From the NCBI RefSeq assembly GCF_029168945.1, contig NC_083603.1, positions 21,390,001 through 21,454,000 of the forward strand: a stretch of DNA of 64,000 bases, written 5' to 3'. The position numbers and the translations under genes are program-made. Below the pieces are notes generated by a model. The model ran no database searches and was not told the origin of the DNA. It saw only the letters and a list, made by a program, of their open reading frames with translations. The DNA comes from Cannabis sativa (Eukaryota; Streptophyta; Magnoliopsida; Rosales; Cannabaceae). Shown one piece after another: positions 38,107 through 49,264 of this stretch (positions are counted from its first letter, which is position 1; each line of letters starts with the position of its first letter).

Positions 38107-38973
38107 ATGAATCCCATGTTATCACTGTTGACTGAAAATAAGCTGAATGGATCTAACTTTACTAAGTGGAATGAGAACATTAATATTGCTCTCATAGGAG
38201 AAAGTGCCTTGTTTGTTTTAACTGAGCCGTCACCTGAAGTGCCTGGGGACAATGCATCCAAAGCTGTGAAAGAAAAGTATGAGTATTGGCAGAAAGCATA
38301 TGACAAAGCTCTATACTTTATGCTTTCTAGCATGGTTGACACCCTCAAAACTCGATTTTCTAAAACCGAGAAGGCTGCTGAAGTTATAACGAAGTTAAAT
38401 GAGCTATTCGGTAAGGCATCACTTCAGTCGCGCTTTGACGCGACTAAGAAGTACATTAATGCACGGATGGAACCACATCAAAACGTGCGTGACCATGTTC
38501 TCCTCATGTCGAGTTATTTCCAAGAAGCCCAGGATCATGGTGCTGAAATGGACAGTGCTACTCAAGTAAGCCTTATCTTGAATAGCCTAACTCCAGCATT
38601 TCTACCATACACATCAAATTATGTCATGAATAAGAAGGAAATAGACTTTCATGAGTTAGTCAATGACCTTCAAACTTATGAAAATTTGATTGGAGGACCC
38701 AAGAAGAAAGGGAGTAAACCTCATAATCCTGGGAATGGTAATGGGACGAACAAACCTGAAGCAAATGTTGCCTCTGCTTCGAAACCCAAATCGAAGAAGA
38801 AGTGGAAGAACACCAAGAAGCGAACAAAAGCCATGAAGAATAAAAAAGCTGCTCCTTCTGGTGATGCTACACTTAAAGGAAAGTGTTTCTACTGCAATGA
38901 AGAAGGTCATTGGAAACCCCAATGTCCTAAACTTCTTGCAAAGAAACAAGGTATTTCTATTAATAAACTTTAA
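38107..38973 (+). CDS. Copia-type Gag protein of E2 (intact ORF, 288 aa)
   Basis: A retrotransposon capsid/nucleocapsid protein. The N-terminal half is typical Copia gag (LNGSNFTKWNENINIAL, then a tryptophan- and leucine-rich UBN2-type region with FGKASLQSRFDATKKY and LILNSLTPAFLPYTSNY). Next is a basic Lys-rich stretch (about residues 225-260), then one CCHC zinc knuckle CFYCNEEGHWKPQC (from base 38884) that binds RNA. It ends after KKQGISINKL. The first ATG is followed by 288 open codons, about the size of gag in elements where gag and pol are separated. Directly downstream, in another frame, TWIYDSG (near 38994) looks like the protease active site, but no further pol frame is open. Confidence 0.85.
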   Translation: MNPMLSLLTENKLNGSNFTKWNENINIALIGESALFVLTEPSPEVPGDNASKAVKEKYEYWQKAYDKALYFMLSSMVDTLKTRFSKTEKAAEVITKLNELFGKASLQSRFDATKKYINARMEPHQNVRDHVLLMSSYFQEAQDHGAEMDSATQVSLILNSLTPAFLPYTSNYVMNKKEIDFHELVNDLQTYENLIGGPKKKGSKPHNPGNGNGTNKPEANVASASKPKSKKKWKNTKKRTKAMKNKKAAPSGDATLKGKCFYCNEEGHWKPQCPKLLAKKQGISINKL

Positions 38974-38989
38974 GAGTTTTAGTGAATTA

Positions 38990-40780
38990 TTATCCACTTG
39001 GATTTATGATTCTGGACTAACTTTGTTTATTTGTTTTCTTCTTCTTATAGGCCAAGCTACTTGAACTCAAATGAGTTGGATCGGAAAGCTAGACCAGGGG
39101 TGAAATCGTCCAGATGAAGATGAAGCTCTTCAATTTATTTTTTGAATTAATTGTTTTAGTTTAAAGACAATTTGGATTTCAAATTTTAGTTAGGGATATT
39201 TATCCCTGTTATTCTCATATTGTTGCAATACATTTTTTTTTATTATTATTAATAAAGTTTTTATTTTCGAATTCAACAATTGCAATTTATGAGATTGAGC
39301 TTCATTTACTTTATCTTCATCAATTATTACCACATTATATTTATATGTTTATATGTGTAAGTATTTTTATTATTGATGCAAATTCTATAATATTTACAAC
39401 TCTTCATAGAGTTATGTTAAATAAACACTAGAAACTATTTCTATGTTTATTCTAATACAATTATTAAGAATTTGTTTAATAAAAGGATCTTTTGATCTAA
39501 TAGGGGTGGAGAAAAGTTAAGAAAACTATGCAGTTCAACGATCTTTTATATCTAATGAACTCTGGATAGTATTCAACTCCACATAAACTCTATCACACTT
39601 AGAGAATAATGATCTTTACAACCTTTAGGGGTGGATCATAATCTCTATATACTTAGGGGTGGAGGTTATCCATAGTACCCTATATGTATAGACTTAGGGG
39701 TGGAGTATATTCCACAATTCCCTATGTAACTCATATTTTCTTTAAACATGGAAGTAATATAATGAGTTAGCTATTGTCAATATAAATTCTTGATCTTGAT
39801 TGTATGTTCCATTTTGTTTTACTGTTGTAAGTAAAAGTTTGATAGCTATGAAAGTCCTTTGGAAAAGTTTCACACTACCTTAATTGAGTGGGAGAATTTT
39901 AAAGTTATATACCCATCTTCATCAGGTTGATACTTGTGATAGATACTTAAGAACATTACTGAAAAGCAAATCTAACCATTCACATGGATAGGAATAGCTT
40001 ATCAGAATTATGAGAATAAGATAAAGAACTCTAGTTCAGTCTATTCGAATGACTTGAACCTAGAATTCTTAATCCTCATAAATTTTTATGGTATCTTAAT
40101 TTTGATTACTTTATCTCTGGCATGTATTTTTTTTTCACTTCAAATACTAGTCTGCTATGTTGATGACTTAGTCTTAACTTAAAGTTTCAGACTAATACAA
40201 AAGTCACAACTAGGTAACTCTCCAAACAATCAGAGGTTAAAAGTATTATTTAACCAGACATCTGCTATTGAGTGGGAGCTATCTGAGATGTAATCAAATA
40301 GGGAACATTAGAAGATATTCAAGAAAGATTTATGAAAGTGATCTATATGTTAGATATTAAGGAACTGTGTATCAGTTGTCCTGGTATCTCACCAACTCAT
40401 TTCGAGATTTCATGAGATGGTGCTTACTTTGGGGGTGGAGGAATTATTCTATAATAATTCAAGCTCTACCAGAGAAGAATTATAACTTGTAATTTCGAAA
40501 ATACCAGAAAGTTATATTGCTGAAGAAGAGTCTACACTGTACTATCTCAATTACATATTTTAAAATATGAGAGATATGTCTTCTGTTAATTCAGATGTAC
40601 TTTAAAAATAGTAAAGATTTCAGTATCCCTTGATGAGTAAAGTATATAGTAAAGGATGTTTCATAAGTGAATTTATGAACTAGTTTCCAGAAGTTTGGGT
40701 GGATTCAAATATACTACACTTGATCTCAAGATCAAGACATCAGATTGACCTATTTGCACAGTTTGTTTTATGTTAGTGCA
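38990..40780 (+). pseudogene. E2 protease and pol traces, decayed
   Basis: After gag, a protease-like TWIYDSG (38994) lies in the +1 frame. Further on only fragments remain: an integrase-like NRGGEK near 39500, and near 40260-40345 a segment corresponding to the MSRYQINPGEEHW region of E1. Between them lie three copies of TTAGGGGTGGA (39627-39700) and AT-rich DNA. Not a functional pol. Confidence 0.5.
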
Positions 40781-40790
40781 AGTGGGAGTT

Positions 40791-42687
40791 TGTTGGGTTT
40801 TATGCCCTAAATAAAATTCTTTACAATCTGATTAGTTATCAATATAAGAAATTTGAAGTGATTGATGTTTGCATGAATTTTACATGCTAATGGTTTAATA
40901 TGTTTATTACATTTACACACAGAATCAGTTAAATCCAGATCAAATGTTTATTCACAATTACAGTATCGTCAACACAGTGGAATGTGATTGTGATCATATG
41001 AATCAAAAGACTTGGTCCCTGTTTCATCAGTGTTATTGGATTTACACTAATGTGATAATCAGCGATGATGTGTACTTACACTTGGAGTAAGTGTTATGTT
41101 CTTTCTAGGACATTAGTAAAGTATACTAGTTTCGAATGTATGGAGTATACATTGGACTGGACCGATATTGCAACTAAGTTAAGATATTACAAACTTACCG
41201 TTATATATATCTTTCCAAGTCAATATCAGTAGTTGATCTTAAGATTAAAAGAATCTAAATCCTGATATGCTTAGGCTCAACTGAGGAGTGCTATTCATGT
41301 TCTTTGATTTATTAGTTAAGCCTACTTTTAGGTCAGGGTGATACGTATATTTTGGGAACATGATAGTATGATTGAGTGGGAGTGCTGAACATACATATGG
41401 AATCTATAGCTTCTACTGGTATATAGAAGTCAAGTGATGATTCCCTTCGAGCTTAGCAAATAGAAGTAAATGGATGAGCTATTGTTTAACTGACTAATTA
41501 TTAGATCACTAAACACCATTTACAGGTAGCTAAGTGTTTTAAGGGGAAAAATACATTGAGGGGTGAGAACGGTAAAGAAATCCCATCTCGATGTAGATCA
41601 TCTATATAGAGGATCTTTAAATCACAATAAGATTATAACAATGGTTAAATGAGATAGAATATTGATATCGTGGAACATATAATATGCTCTATATAAGTCT
41701 GAGAGTGCAATTCTAAGTTCTAAGAGTGGATTCAACGAAGAATTAATAAGTAGGAATTTACTTGGTAAATTTGGTTCACTTATTGGAAGCTCAGCATATA
41801 GATCCATGGTCCCCATTCTAGTTGAGAACATTCTGCTTCTAAGACTCGTTAATTGATTCGTGATTGATCAATTATAATTCTAAAGTTAGACTATGTCTAA
41901 TTTTATGAATTTTCACTAAGCAGGGGTGAAATTGTAAAGAAAAGAGATTCTAGGTTTATTTATTTATTAATGGACTTTATATGTCTAGTTAATAATTAAA
42001 TTAAATGACAATATTATTTAATAATATATTTTAGTTATTAAATAATTAGTTTTGGCATTTAAAAGGTTAGAATTGGAAAATTTGCGTTTTTGAGAAAATA
42101 GAAATAAAATTTGTTAAAACTGCAAAATCAAGTGGGCCCATTAACACACCATGGCCGGCCACTATTTGTGGGATTTCAAATTAATATTTTCATTATTTTA
42201 ATGTCAGATAATTCCTAGCCTAAACCTAGTAGTTGCCTATAAATAGAAAGTGATGGCTCAGTCAAATTACAAGTTTTCAATAACATCTTGTGACAGAAAT
42301 TTCTCTCTTCAGAAAAAACTGAGCCTTCCCTACTTTCTATACTTGGCCGAAACCCTCTTCTCTTTTCTTTCTTCATAAATTTCGACCCTAGTGAAAGAGT
42401 GAGTGCCCACACACAGCAAGCAGTAACTCAATCATAGATTGGAAGACTGTGAAGGATCAAACTTGAAGAAGAAGGACATTCGGGCTCAGATCTTGATTAT
42501 ACTCTGTTACAGAAATGATACAAGGGTTAGAGATCTGAGTGGAAGGAGACATTAATTTCGCTGCATCAATGTAAGGTTTTCTTAACTTTATATGTGTTTA
42601 ATTTATCGTTTTAGAAAGTTCATATTTAGGGTGTTAAACAACATACTTGTGAGTAGATCTAAGATCCTGGTAAAATAAATTCCAACA
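40791..42687 (+). repeat. E2 3' LTR (complete, 1897 bp)
   Basis: TGTTGGG...TTCCAACA, preceded by the polypurine tract CAAGTGGGAG. Uninterrupted, so it shows the state of the 5' LTR before E1 inserted (GTGATGATTCCCTTCGAGC at about 41434). TATAAATA at 42238-42245. Confidence 0.93.
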
Positions 42688-43230
42688 ATCTCAAAGGTTG
42701 TTTGTCATTTGAATTCTATTGGTTTTATATGTCTATCTTGTGATCAATATTTGTTCAAATTATTTGTCCTACAAAAATTATCCTCTCTCATTTTTGTGTT
42801 AATTGTTGCATTTCCAACTTCAAAGAGTGTCATCCTTCCCTGTACAAATACTTTCAATACATGTGAGGAAATTAGCATTGAGACTTTTACATTTTTGAAT
42901 TTTTTTGATACTATTTGTGTTAAGATTTGAAATAAAATAGATCACGTTTGGTGCACACACACACACACGCACACAACTCTGTTGTTACAACTGAAAAAAC
43001 GTTGATAGCAATTTTTGACTCTCCACTAATATTTTGAAAATGCTTGGATGCTTTTGTTTGGTTTGACTTGTTTATTCAACTCGATTATTCTTTTTCTCCG
43101 CTTGAATTGCTAGGAACTAGCAATAAGCTAGTTGGGGGTTGTGATTAGTGGTTAAAAAATATATTTTTATTAAATTTTAAATGATAAAATAAGTTGAGTA
43201 TTAATTGATATTTTCATGAAATTATTGTAA
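42688..43230. other. Spacer with (CA)n microsatellite
   Basis: Unique-looking AT-rich DNA after E2. A CA repeat of about 20 bases, with one CG interruption, lies at 42955-42977. No gene seen; a 73-codon open frame at 42709 has no recognisable domain. Confidence 0.5.
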
Positions 43231-43239
43231 TATATTTTA

Positions 43240-43606
43240 GGCTAATTAGTAATTTTTCCCCCTGAATTTTTTTGGCCGTTAAAAACTCCACCCGAACTAT
43301 TGAGATTGTTAAATTTAAGGACTTTTATCTAATTCGTTCAATTTTACTGATTCAGTGATTGTTTATGTACTAAACCATGCTCCCCACACTTTGATATCTA
43401 CCAAATCATGCCCCTCAAACTTTTATATGTACTAAATCATGCCCCTTGAACTTTCATCCATGTTAGAATTTTTTTACTAAAATTAGACAAAAGTCCTTAA
43501 ATTTAACAATCTCAATAGTTCAGGGGGAATTTTTAACGGCCAAAAAAGTTCAGGGGGCACGATTTAGTACATGTCAAAGTTCAGGGGAAAAAATTACTAA
43601 TTAGCC
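43240..43606. mobile_element. Palindromic Mutator-type MITE, 9-bp TSD
   Basis: GGCTAATTAGTAATTTTT at the left and its complement at the right; the arms pair over nearly the whole length. TATATTTTA is duplicated exactly at 43231-43239 and 43607-43615. Same family as the copy in the P450 intron. Confidence 0.9.
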
Positions 43607-43762
43607 TATATTTTATTTTAATTCAATTTATGATTTTCTTGTAGGAATTAAAGTGAATTTTTGTTAAAAGAAAAAGAAATGAGCTAAGTAGAAAAGAGAA
43701 GAAGAAGAAGAAAAAATGACATTTTTGTTAAAGTCCAAAGCAACCCAATCCAAAAAGGTCAA

Positions 43763-44024
43763 GAGGAAATTAGACTCTATACATTTTTTATATTGTCCTC
43801 TTTTATTTCTATCATCTTTTTTAAAGTCTATCATTTTTACCTATTTTTTTTAAACACTTTACCGATTTTACCCCTGTCACCTCAATATACTCTTCATGTG
43901 ACTCCTTTATATCAGAATATTTTGGGTACAGTACATATAAAAAGATGTATGTTTCAATTAAATATAAAATTAGAGGTAGATTTGGTTAATTGATAAATAA
44001 AAGAGGTACTTTTCAATATACCCC
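43763..44024. mobile_element. Small element with 9-bp TSD (copy B), 262 bp
   Basis: Perfect AAAGGTCAA at 43754-43762 and 44025-44033. It starts GAGGAAATTAGACTCTATA and ends TTTTCAATATACCCC, like copy A at 23976-24235. No coding content. Confidence 0.72.
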
Positions 44025-44599
44025 AAAGGTCAATCCTAATCCATGAAGCCCATCATCAATTTTGTCTCTTCCAAAGCATGTGATTCAATGATGATAAGTC
44101 TAGGTCATCATTAACCAATTTTCTTCTTTCACACTCAACCTTCATTCTAATAGTAGAAGACAAAAATAACAATGATAATAAAAATAATATTAATTTTATT
44201 TTTGATTTCAAATGTCAAATTTAATATTAATATTTATTTTAGAGTAATTTGCGGCATAAATACTTAAGTTTAACTTTTAGTTGCACCTAAATACCTAAGT
44301 TAATTTTTTGGCGGCAAAAATACCTTCTGTTAGCATTTTGAAACTTCCGCACATAATATGCCACATGTCACCTTATAACTGAACCACATCATCTAAAAAA
44401 ATCACAGCCAGCAATTCATTTAAAAAATTACCAACTCACCTAAATATTGCCACATCACTAAATAAAAACTCAAATTAGTTAAAATTAACAATAATAAAAA
44501 AAAACTAATTAAACTAAAATAAATCATATCTTCTTCTTCTTCTTCGTCTTCTTCTTAATCTTCTTCTTCTTTTTTTCTTTTTTTTTTCAAGAACCATGT

Positions 44600-45180
44600 T
44601 ATTCTCTTCATCTTCTTTGCATCGTTCGGGCACACTAAATTAGTCTCTTTCACTCTTTCATACTCTTCCAGATCCTACAATGGTAGAACCCCCTTCAGAA
44701 ACCTTAATTACTGAAGAGGCTCAATCGATCTACGCTAGAACTCCTTCGCGTCGCTGACGATCTCCGCTCCTGCATGCTGGTTTTCGCTTGCCTTTTTCCT
44801 TCCTCCAAGGTTATTTTTACTGAAACCCTTAATTTTAATTTTCTTAGGTAACGATTTGGGTTTTGGGGGTAAATATAGAAACAAACAGAGGAGTTACTAA
44901 GGTTCTTGAGCTAAATTTGGGCATCTTGTAATTTTAAATTAAAGGCTCGCCATCGCCTGAGGAGAAAGAGTTGATTTTTTCGATACACTCCATGTCGAGA
45001 TTATCAACAACCATTGACTCGCTCTGCTCCTCAACTCTCACGAAATGGCATCCCTCACTACGATGAGGCCTAAACACGTTTGCCAATTGCGATTTCGGTG
45101 TCGGAGAACATGTTTAAAGCTTCAAGGCATTGAGTCTCTAAGGGGCAGTAATGTGTTTGATTGAGTGGGTTTCATTTATA
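44600..45180. other. Possible captured host sequence inside the Mutator-like element
   Basis: This part is less AT-rich than the rest, with a short open frame from ATG at 44679 (MVEPPSETLITEEAQSIYAR, then stop), splice-like sites and codon-like texture. I do not recognise the source gene. Pack-MULEs carry such pieces; here it is only a suggestion. Confidence 0.35.
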
Positions 45181-45616
45181 TTCATCTGGTTTTTAGCAGC
45201 AAGCTTAACTATTCATATTCTGCAAAATAATTTTCAATTGGTTTTAGAGATATAAAAAGGGTGTGTTTTAGTTTTGGTAATCATATGTGATAAATTGGTT
45301 ATAAAATGGTTCATTAATATTTTTTTGATTGAACTATCTCCTATAGGTACAAGAAAGAACGAAAAAATGGAGGAGATTTCCCATATCAAAATCAATGTTT
45401 AGGGCATCTCCAATGGAGAAACTCAAATTTGGTGTTAAATTAACACCAAAAAACTACTATTTCAACACTAAATTTTTTTTCAATTCCAACCACAACACCA
45501 AAAAATTACACCAAATATTATATTCTTCATTATTCTATTATTTTATTAATATAATAAGAATATTTTAATACTAAATATTTGTTAAATCCAATAAATTATA
45601 TTAGTAAATAATCCAT

Positions 45617-46254
45617 TAGGGGTGGGCATCATCCAATCTAATCCAATTAAACCGAACCGATCCAATCCAATCCAATTACAAAAAGTTGGATATCCAATTA
45701 CAATTGGATTAGATTGGATGCTAAAAGTTAGATTCTAATTGGATTGGATCGGTTATTGGATGTCAATCTCAAAATCCAATTAAAAACCGATCCAATCCAA
45801 TTACATTTATATATGTTAAAAAATTATTTATATAATAAAAAATATTGAAAAATATAATACATATTTATTATATTTTTATTAGATTTTTTTTTTGTGTGTT
45901 GAATTTACAACACTTAGTTGTTTTGTGTATTTATTTTCATGATGTTTTGTTTTATTTTATTACTTAGAAATATTGTTGTTTTAATTATTTAAAACAATTT
46001 GGCTACATTACACATGTAACGATAGTATATTTATGAAATATTAAACTTAAATAAAAAGTAATAATTAGTTTTTACGCATTATTCTTCATATTTTTAAGTG
46101 AATATTGAAATTTAGGTGTGTAATTGGATATCTAATTAAAAAAACCAATCCAATCCAATTAGTAATTTAATTGGATTGGATTGGATTTTGAGGTCTAATT
46201 GGATTGGATCGGATGAGAAAAAAAAGGTTGGATTGGATCGGATGCCCACCCCTA
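45617..46254. mobile_element. hAT-type MITE (TAGGGGTG ends, ATTGGAT repeats), 638 bp
   Basis: TAGGGGTGGGCATC at the left and GATGCCCACCCCTA at the right. The 8-bp TSD TAATCCAT is perfect (45609-45616, 46255-46262). Both subterminal regions are packed with ATTGGAT/ATCCAAT. No ORF. Confidence 0.92.
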
Positions 46255-46262
46255 TAATCCAT

Positions 46263-46397
46263 TATTTGCGGTGCGGTTTTCGTAATTTTTTAGTTTCGCG
46301 GTGCGTGTGTGGTTTGGGAAATTAAAAAACCACATGTGTGGATTGGTTTAAAAAAAATGGTCAAAGACCGCAATACCCACCCCGCGAACACCCCTTA
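46263..46397. mobile_element. Truncated hAT-type MITE remnant (GCGGTGCGG type)
   Basis: GCGGTGCGGTTTT and CCCCGCGAACACCCCTT match the interior and terminus of the element at 56160-56925. The left terminus is absent, next to the TSD of the MITE before it. Confidence 0.55.
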
Positions 46398-47054
46398 ATT
46401 ATTTTTTTAGCACACTTAAAAATATAAAAATACAAACAAATACATTTATAAAAGTTTTGATTAATATTTATTTATAATTATTTAGTTTTTTTAAATATTA
46501 TATAATTATTAAAAAAAAAATAATAATTTAGTGCTGTCTACAGTGCCCACCTAAATATGGTGGGACACTGTAGACAAACCCAAAAATGGTTATACAATTG
46601 CAGTTCGGTTAGAATTGTTTTTGGTGTAATATCACACCATAATTGATGTTTTGCAGGTCCATTGGAGTTAGCGTTAGTCTTTAATTCTTTTTGTTATTAG
46701 CACGATTGGTTACTATTGTTTTTAATTCTTTTTATTTTAATTTAGTCTTTTTTTTGTTTTAATTTAAATGCATTTTTTTTCTTTAATTTATGATATATAT
46801 GACAGCTGACATGCCAATATTTAAGTAAGTTGGTAATTTTTTTAATAAATTGTTGATTGGGATTTTTTTTAAATGATGTGGTTCAGTTATAAGGTGACAT
46901 GTGGTATATTATGTGGCTGTAAACAGTGAGGTATCTACAGAAATTCTAAAATGTTAACAGAAGGTATTTTTGCCGCCAAAAAATTAACTTAGGTATTTAA
47001 GTGCAACTAAAAGTTAAACTTAGGTATTTATGCCGCAAATTACTCTTTATTTTA

Positions 47055-48050
47055 TAATCTCAAACTTTTATTTATTTGTTTTTTTGTCATTTTATGGCTC
47101 TATAAATAGGAGCTCATTTTAGTAGTGAAGTGTGTACTTTTTAGAGTAGAAAAACTATAGCAGAATTTCTCTCAACTTTTCTTCTCATCTTTTCTCTTTG
47201 GAAGTTTTATGAGAATGATTAACATAATGGCCTAATCTTCCTTGGAAGGTTAGGGATGATTCTATATGCAAAGTGAGATTATTTTATATCTTTGATTCAC
47301 TTTTTGTTGTAATATTTATTTGAGTAATGCAAGTTCATATTTCACTTTTATTTTTATTTTCTTCTTTCATCTATAGTACTATCTATGCTATTATATACCA
47401 AATATATATAGACTTAGTCATGCTCTTTCTGAATATTTTTATTTAGTGATTATAGTAATGGTAGCATTGTTCATTTCTATCTTTTATGTTCATTTTTATT
47501 TACTTTTTGTTAAATGATATATAGGTTTACTCATGCTCTTCCTATGTGTCTAAAAATTAATAAAAGTAATATTAATGTTCATTTCATTTACTATCACTAT
47601 CACTATCACCACTATCTCTATCTCTTTGTCATTATTTTTACTAAAAATATATAGGATTAGTCATGCTCTTTCTATGTGTTACTATTTAGTAAAAATAATC
47701 TTGATGTTTAGTTTTATGTTTAATCTTTTATTGCATTATTGCTTGATGTATAATGTCTTTTTTAGGTTCTACATAAGATTAAATTTTTTCTTTTATTTTT
47801 AAGAACTTGTATACTCAAATTATAATGCACATTAATTTTACATCATTTGTGTCAACTTTGTGAATTAAAGGTACAAAATAGCTAAACAAACATATGGATG
47901 ATTCTTGAAGTTTTTCCCTCTTTTACTATTGATTACACCTTTATTTATTTTCTTTTAATATTTTTACCAAAATAAAAATCCCCAAACTCATTTGGTTACT
48001 TATTTGTTACTTTTTATCAACTTTTTGTGTTTATTTTTCTACTAACGCTT
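47055..48050. other. AT-rich DNA with a TATA-like promoter signature
   Basis: CTCTATAAATAGGAGCTC at about 47099 looks like a core promoter, followed by a leader-like region. The phrase AGTCATGCTCTTTCT... recurs at 47415, 47529 and 47660, so part of this is a degenerate repeat with a period of roughly 115-130 bases. No gene follows. Confidence 0.45.
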
Positions 48051-49264
48051 TTGTCCATAATTACCTCCATGTGGAATCAACCACCCGATTTATACTACAA
48101 CCACCACTAATGAAAGTCACATTTGGGCGTTAAACGATCTCGTTCTCCTCGACAACTTTTTCTAGATGGTGAGCGCATCCCACAGATGACTGTTGATCAT
48201 TGGCCTCTCAACTGGTGGCCCGATGGACATAATTAGGAATTGGGACTAGGCCTTGTATAACGACTAACAAGGGCACTACGGGATATTGTGGAGCCAATGC
48301 CTGAGATGAAGATTTGATGGAACTACAGGATTTGACATCTTGGTCTCGGAATGGAGTTCCAAAATTTGTCGGTCAAATGTGTAAAAGACTTCGCTCATCT
48401 AAAAAATAAGAATGTACTCAGCAGTTAGCCCCCATATCAAACCCTAAACAAAGAAGGGAATGGAGGTCTCCTAACTGCTAAGAAGAGGCCCCCTCCGAAT
48501 GCTAGCATGCTCATAAATTGGGAATTTTCTGTGCTAATTGTACCATGCACAAGAAGAAATGATACAAGGAGCGAAAGGAGAGAGAAATGGTGAGTTCTAT
48601 AAACCCTAGGCATGGAAGCCCCAACCTAAAGAAGTAAACTGAAGAAGGCTGGGGATAATACCCAAATAATAGCCATATTGTATAAATATTGTATTTATGC
48701 AAAAATATCATAAAAAACAATAATAAAATAAATGCATATGGCAAACGACTTACAAAGAGAAGAAGCTTGGGTGGTTACAAGTATTGGTGCGCGACACGAT
48801 AAAACTGAGCTTGACACTATCAGAGAAAGAGCAAAAGAAAATCTAGAGTGCCTAGAATTTTGGTTGGTTTGAAGTTTAAAGAAGTGTGAAGGTGAAAATT
48901 TGAAGAAGAGAGAGATAAAGGGATTTTATAGACTAACAAGGGTGACTCGGGTCGTCACTCATTCGACGGTCTCACTTCAAACTTGTGAAAAAACTCCAAC
49001 GATCCAGTGGCTAGGGCAAAGTTGTCAAAAGCATGAGTATGAACAGACGGTTATTCAAGCACCAATCTGACACCCAACAATTAATGAGAGCATCAAAATA
49101 AAGTAAAAGAGAAATCGAATTGACTTCACCAAAATCGAGAAAAAGTATTGAATAACATTAAAGACAATCACACGTGTTGCCTACGAGAATGTGATGTCAG
49201 CATTCCAGGAGGTAAGTTTCAAGCCCCAATTTACGAAATTGCTAAATAAAACTTGGGGAGTAAA
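48051..49264. other. Probable internal region of a gypsy-type element (no coding recognised)
   Basis: More balanced base composition than its surroundings, no long open frame, and a polypurine-like CTTGGGGAGTAAA directly before the LTR-like start at 49265. Tentative assignment from that junction. Confidence 0.35.

Larger units (their letters stand above)
25560..42687 (+). mobile_element. Copia-type LTR retrotransposon E2 (gag-only), TSD ATCTC, with E1 nested inside
   Basis: The outer element runs from TGTTGGGTTATATGCC at 25560 to TTCCAACA at 42687 and is flanked by ATCTC on both sides (25555-25559, 42688-42692). Its 5' LTR is 25560-26210 plus 33139-34379, because another element (E1) is inserted. 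Its 3' LTR is 40791-42687; both are about 1.9 kb. A primer binding site follows the 5' LTR (34381). Next come a long AT-rich leader with a GC-rich hairpin block, an intact gag ORF (38107-38973) and traces of protease and integrase. Without E1 the element is about 10.2 kb. It cannot make its own pol and must rely on a relative. Confidence 0.93.
45402..46673. mobile_element. Possible Harbinger-type element, nested, with later insertions
   Basis: Left end GGGCATCTCCAATGGAG after TTA; right end TCCATTGGAG with TTA a few bases on (46674). Inner arms with GGTGTTAAATTAACACC and TTTTTGGTGTAATATCACACC support an inverted arrangement. The right terminus is degraded, so the boundary is uncertain. Confidence 0.35.
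44242..47045. mobile_element. Mutator-like element with about 225-bp TIRs, 2.8 kb
   Basis: Starts GAGTAATTTGCGGCATAAA and ends with its complement; the inverted repeats can be followed for some 225 bases, the right arm carrying an extra block of about 35 bases. The 9-bp TSD TTTATTTTA is perfect (44233-44241, 47046-47054). No transposase is visible. The interior holds CTTCTT-rich DNA, a more GC-rich block (44600-45130) that could be captured host sequence, and nested MITEs. Confidence 0.88.

Noticed and set aside
45402..46673. Treating 45.4-46.7 kb as one simple MITE
   Set aside because: A perfect hAT MITE with its own TSD and a second remnant lie inside, so only the outer shell could belong to it, and its right end is degraded.
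47096..47200. CTCTATAAATAGGAGCTC as the promoter of a host gene
   Set aside because: A good TATA box, but no coding exon could be found in the following 2 kb on either strand.
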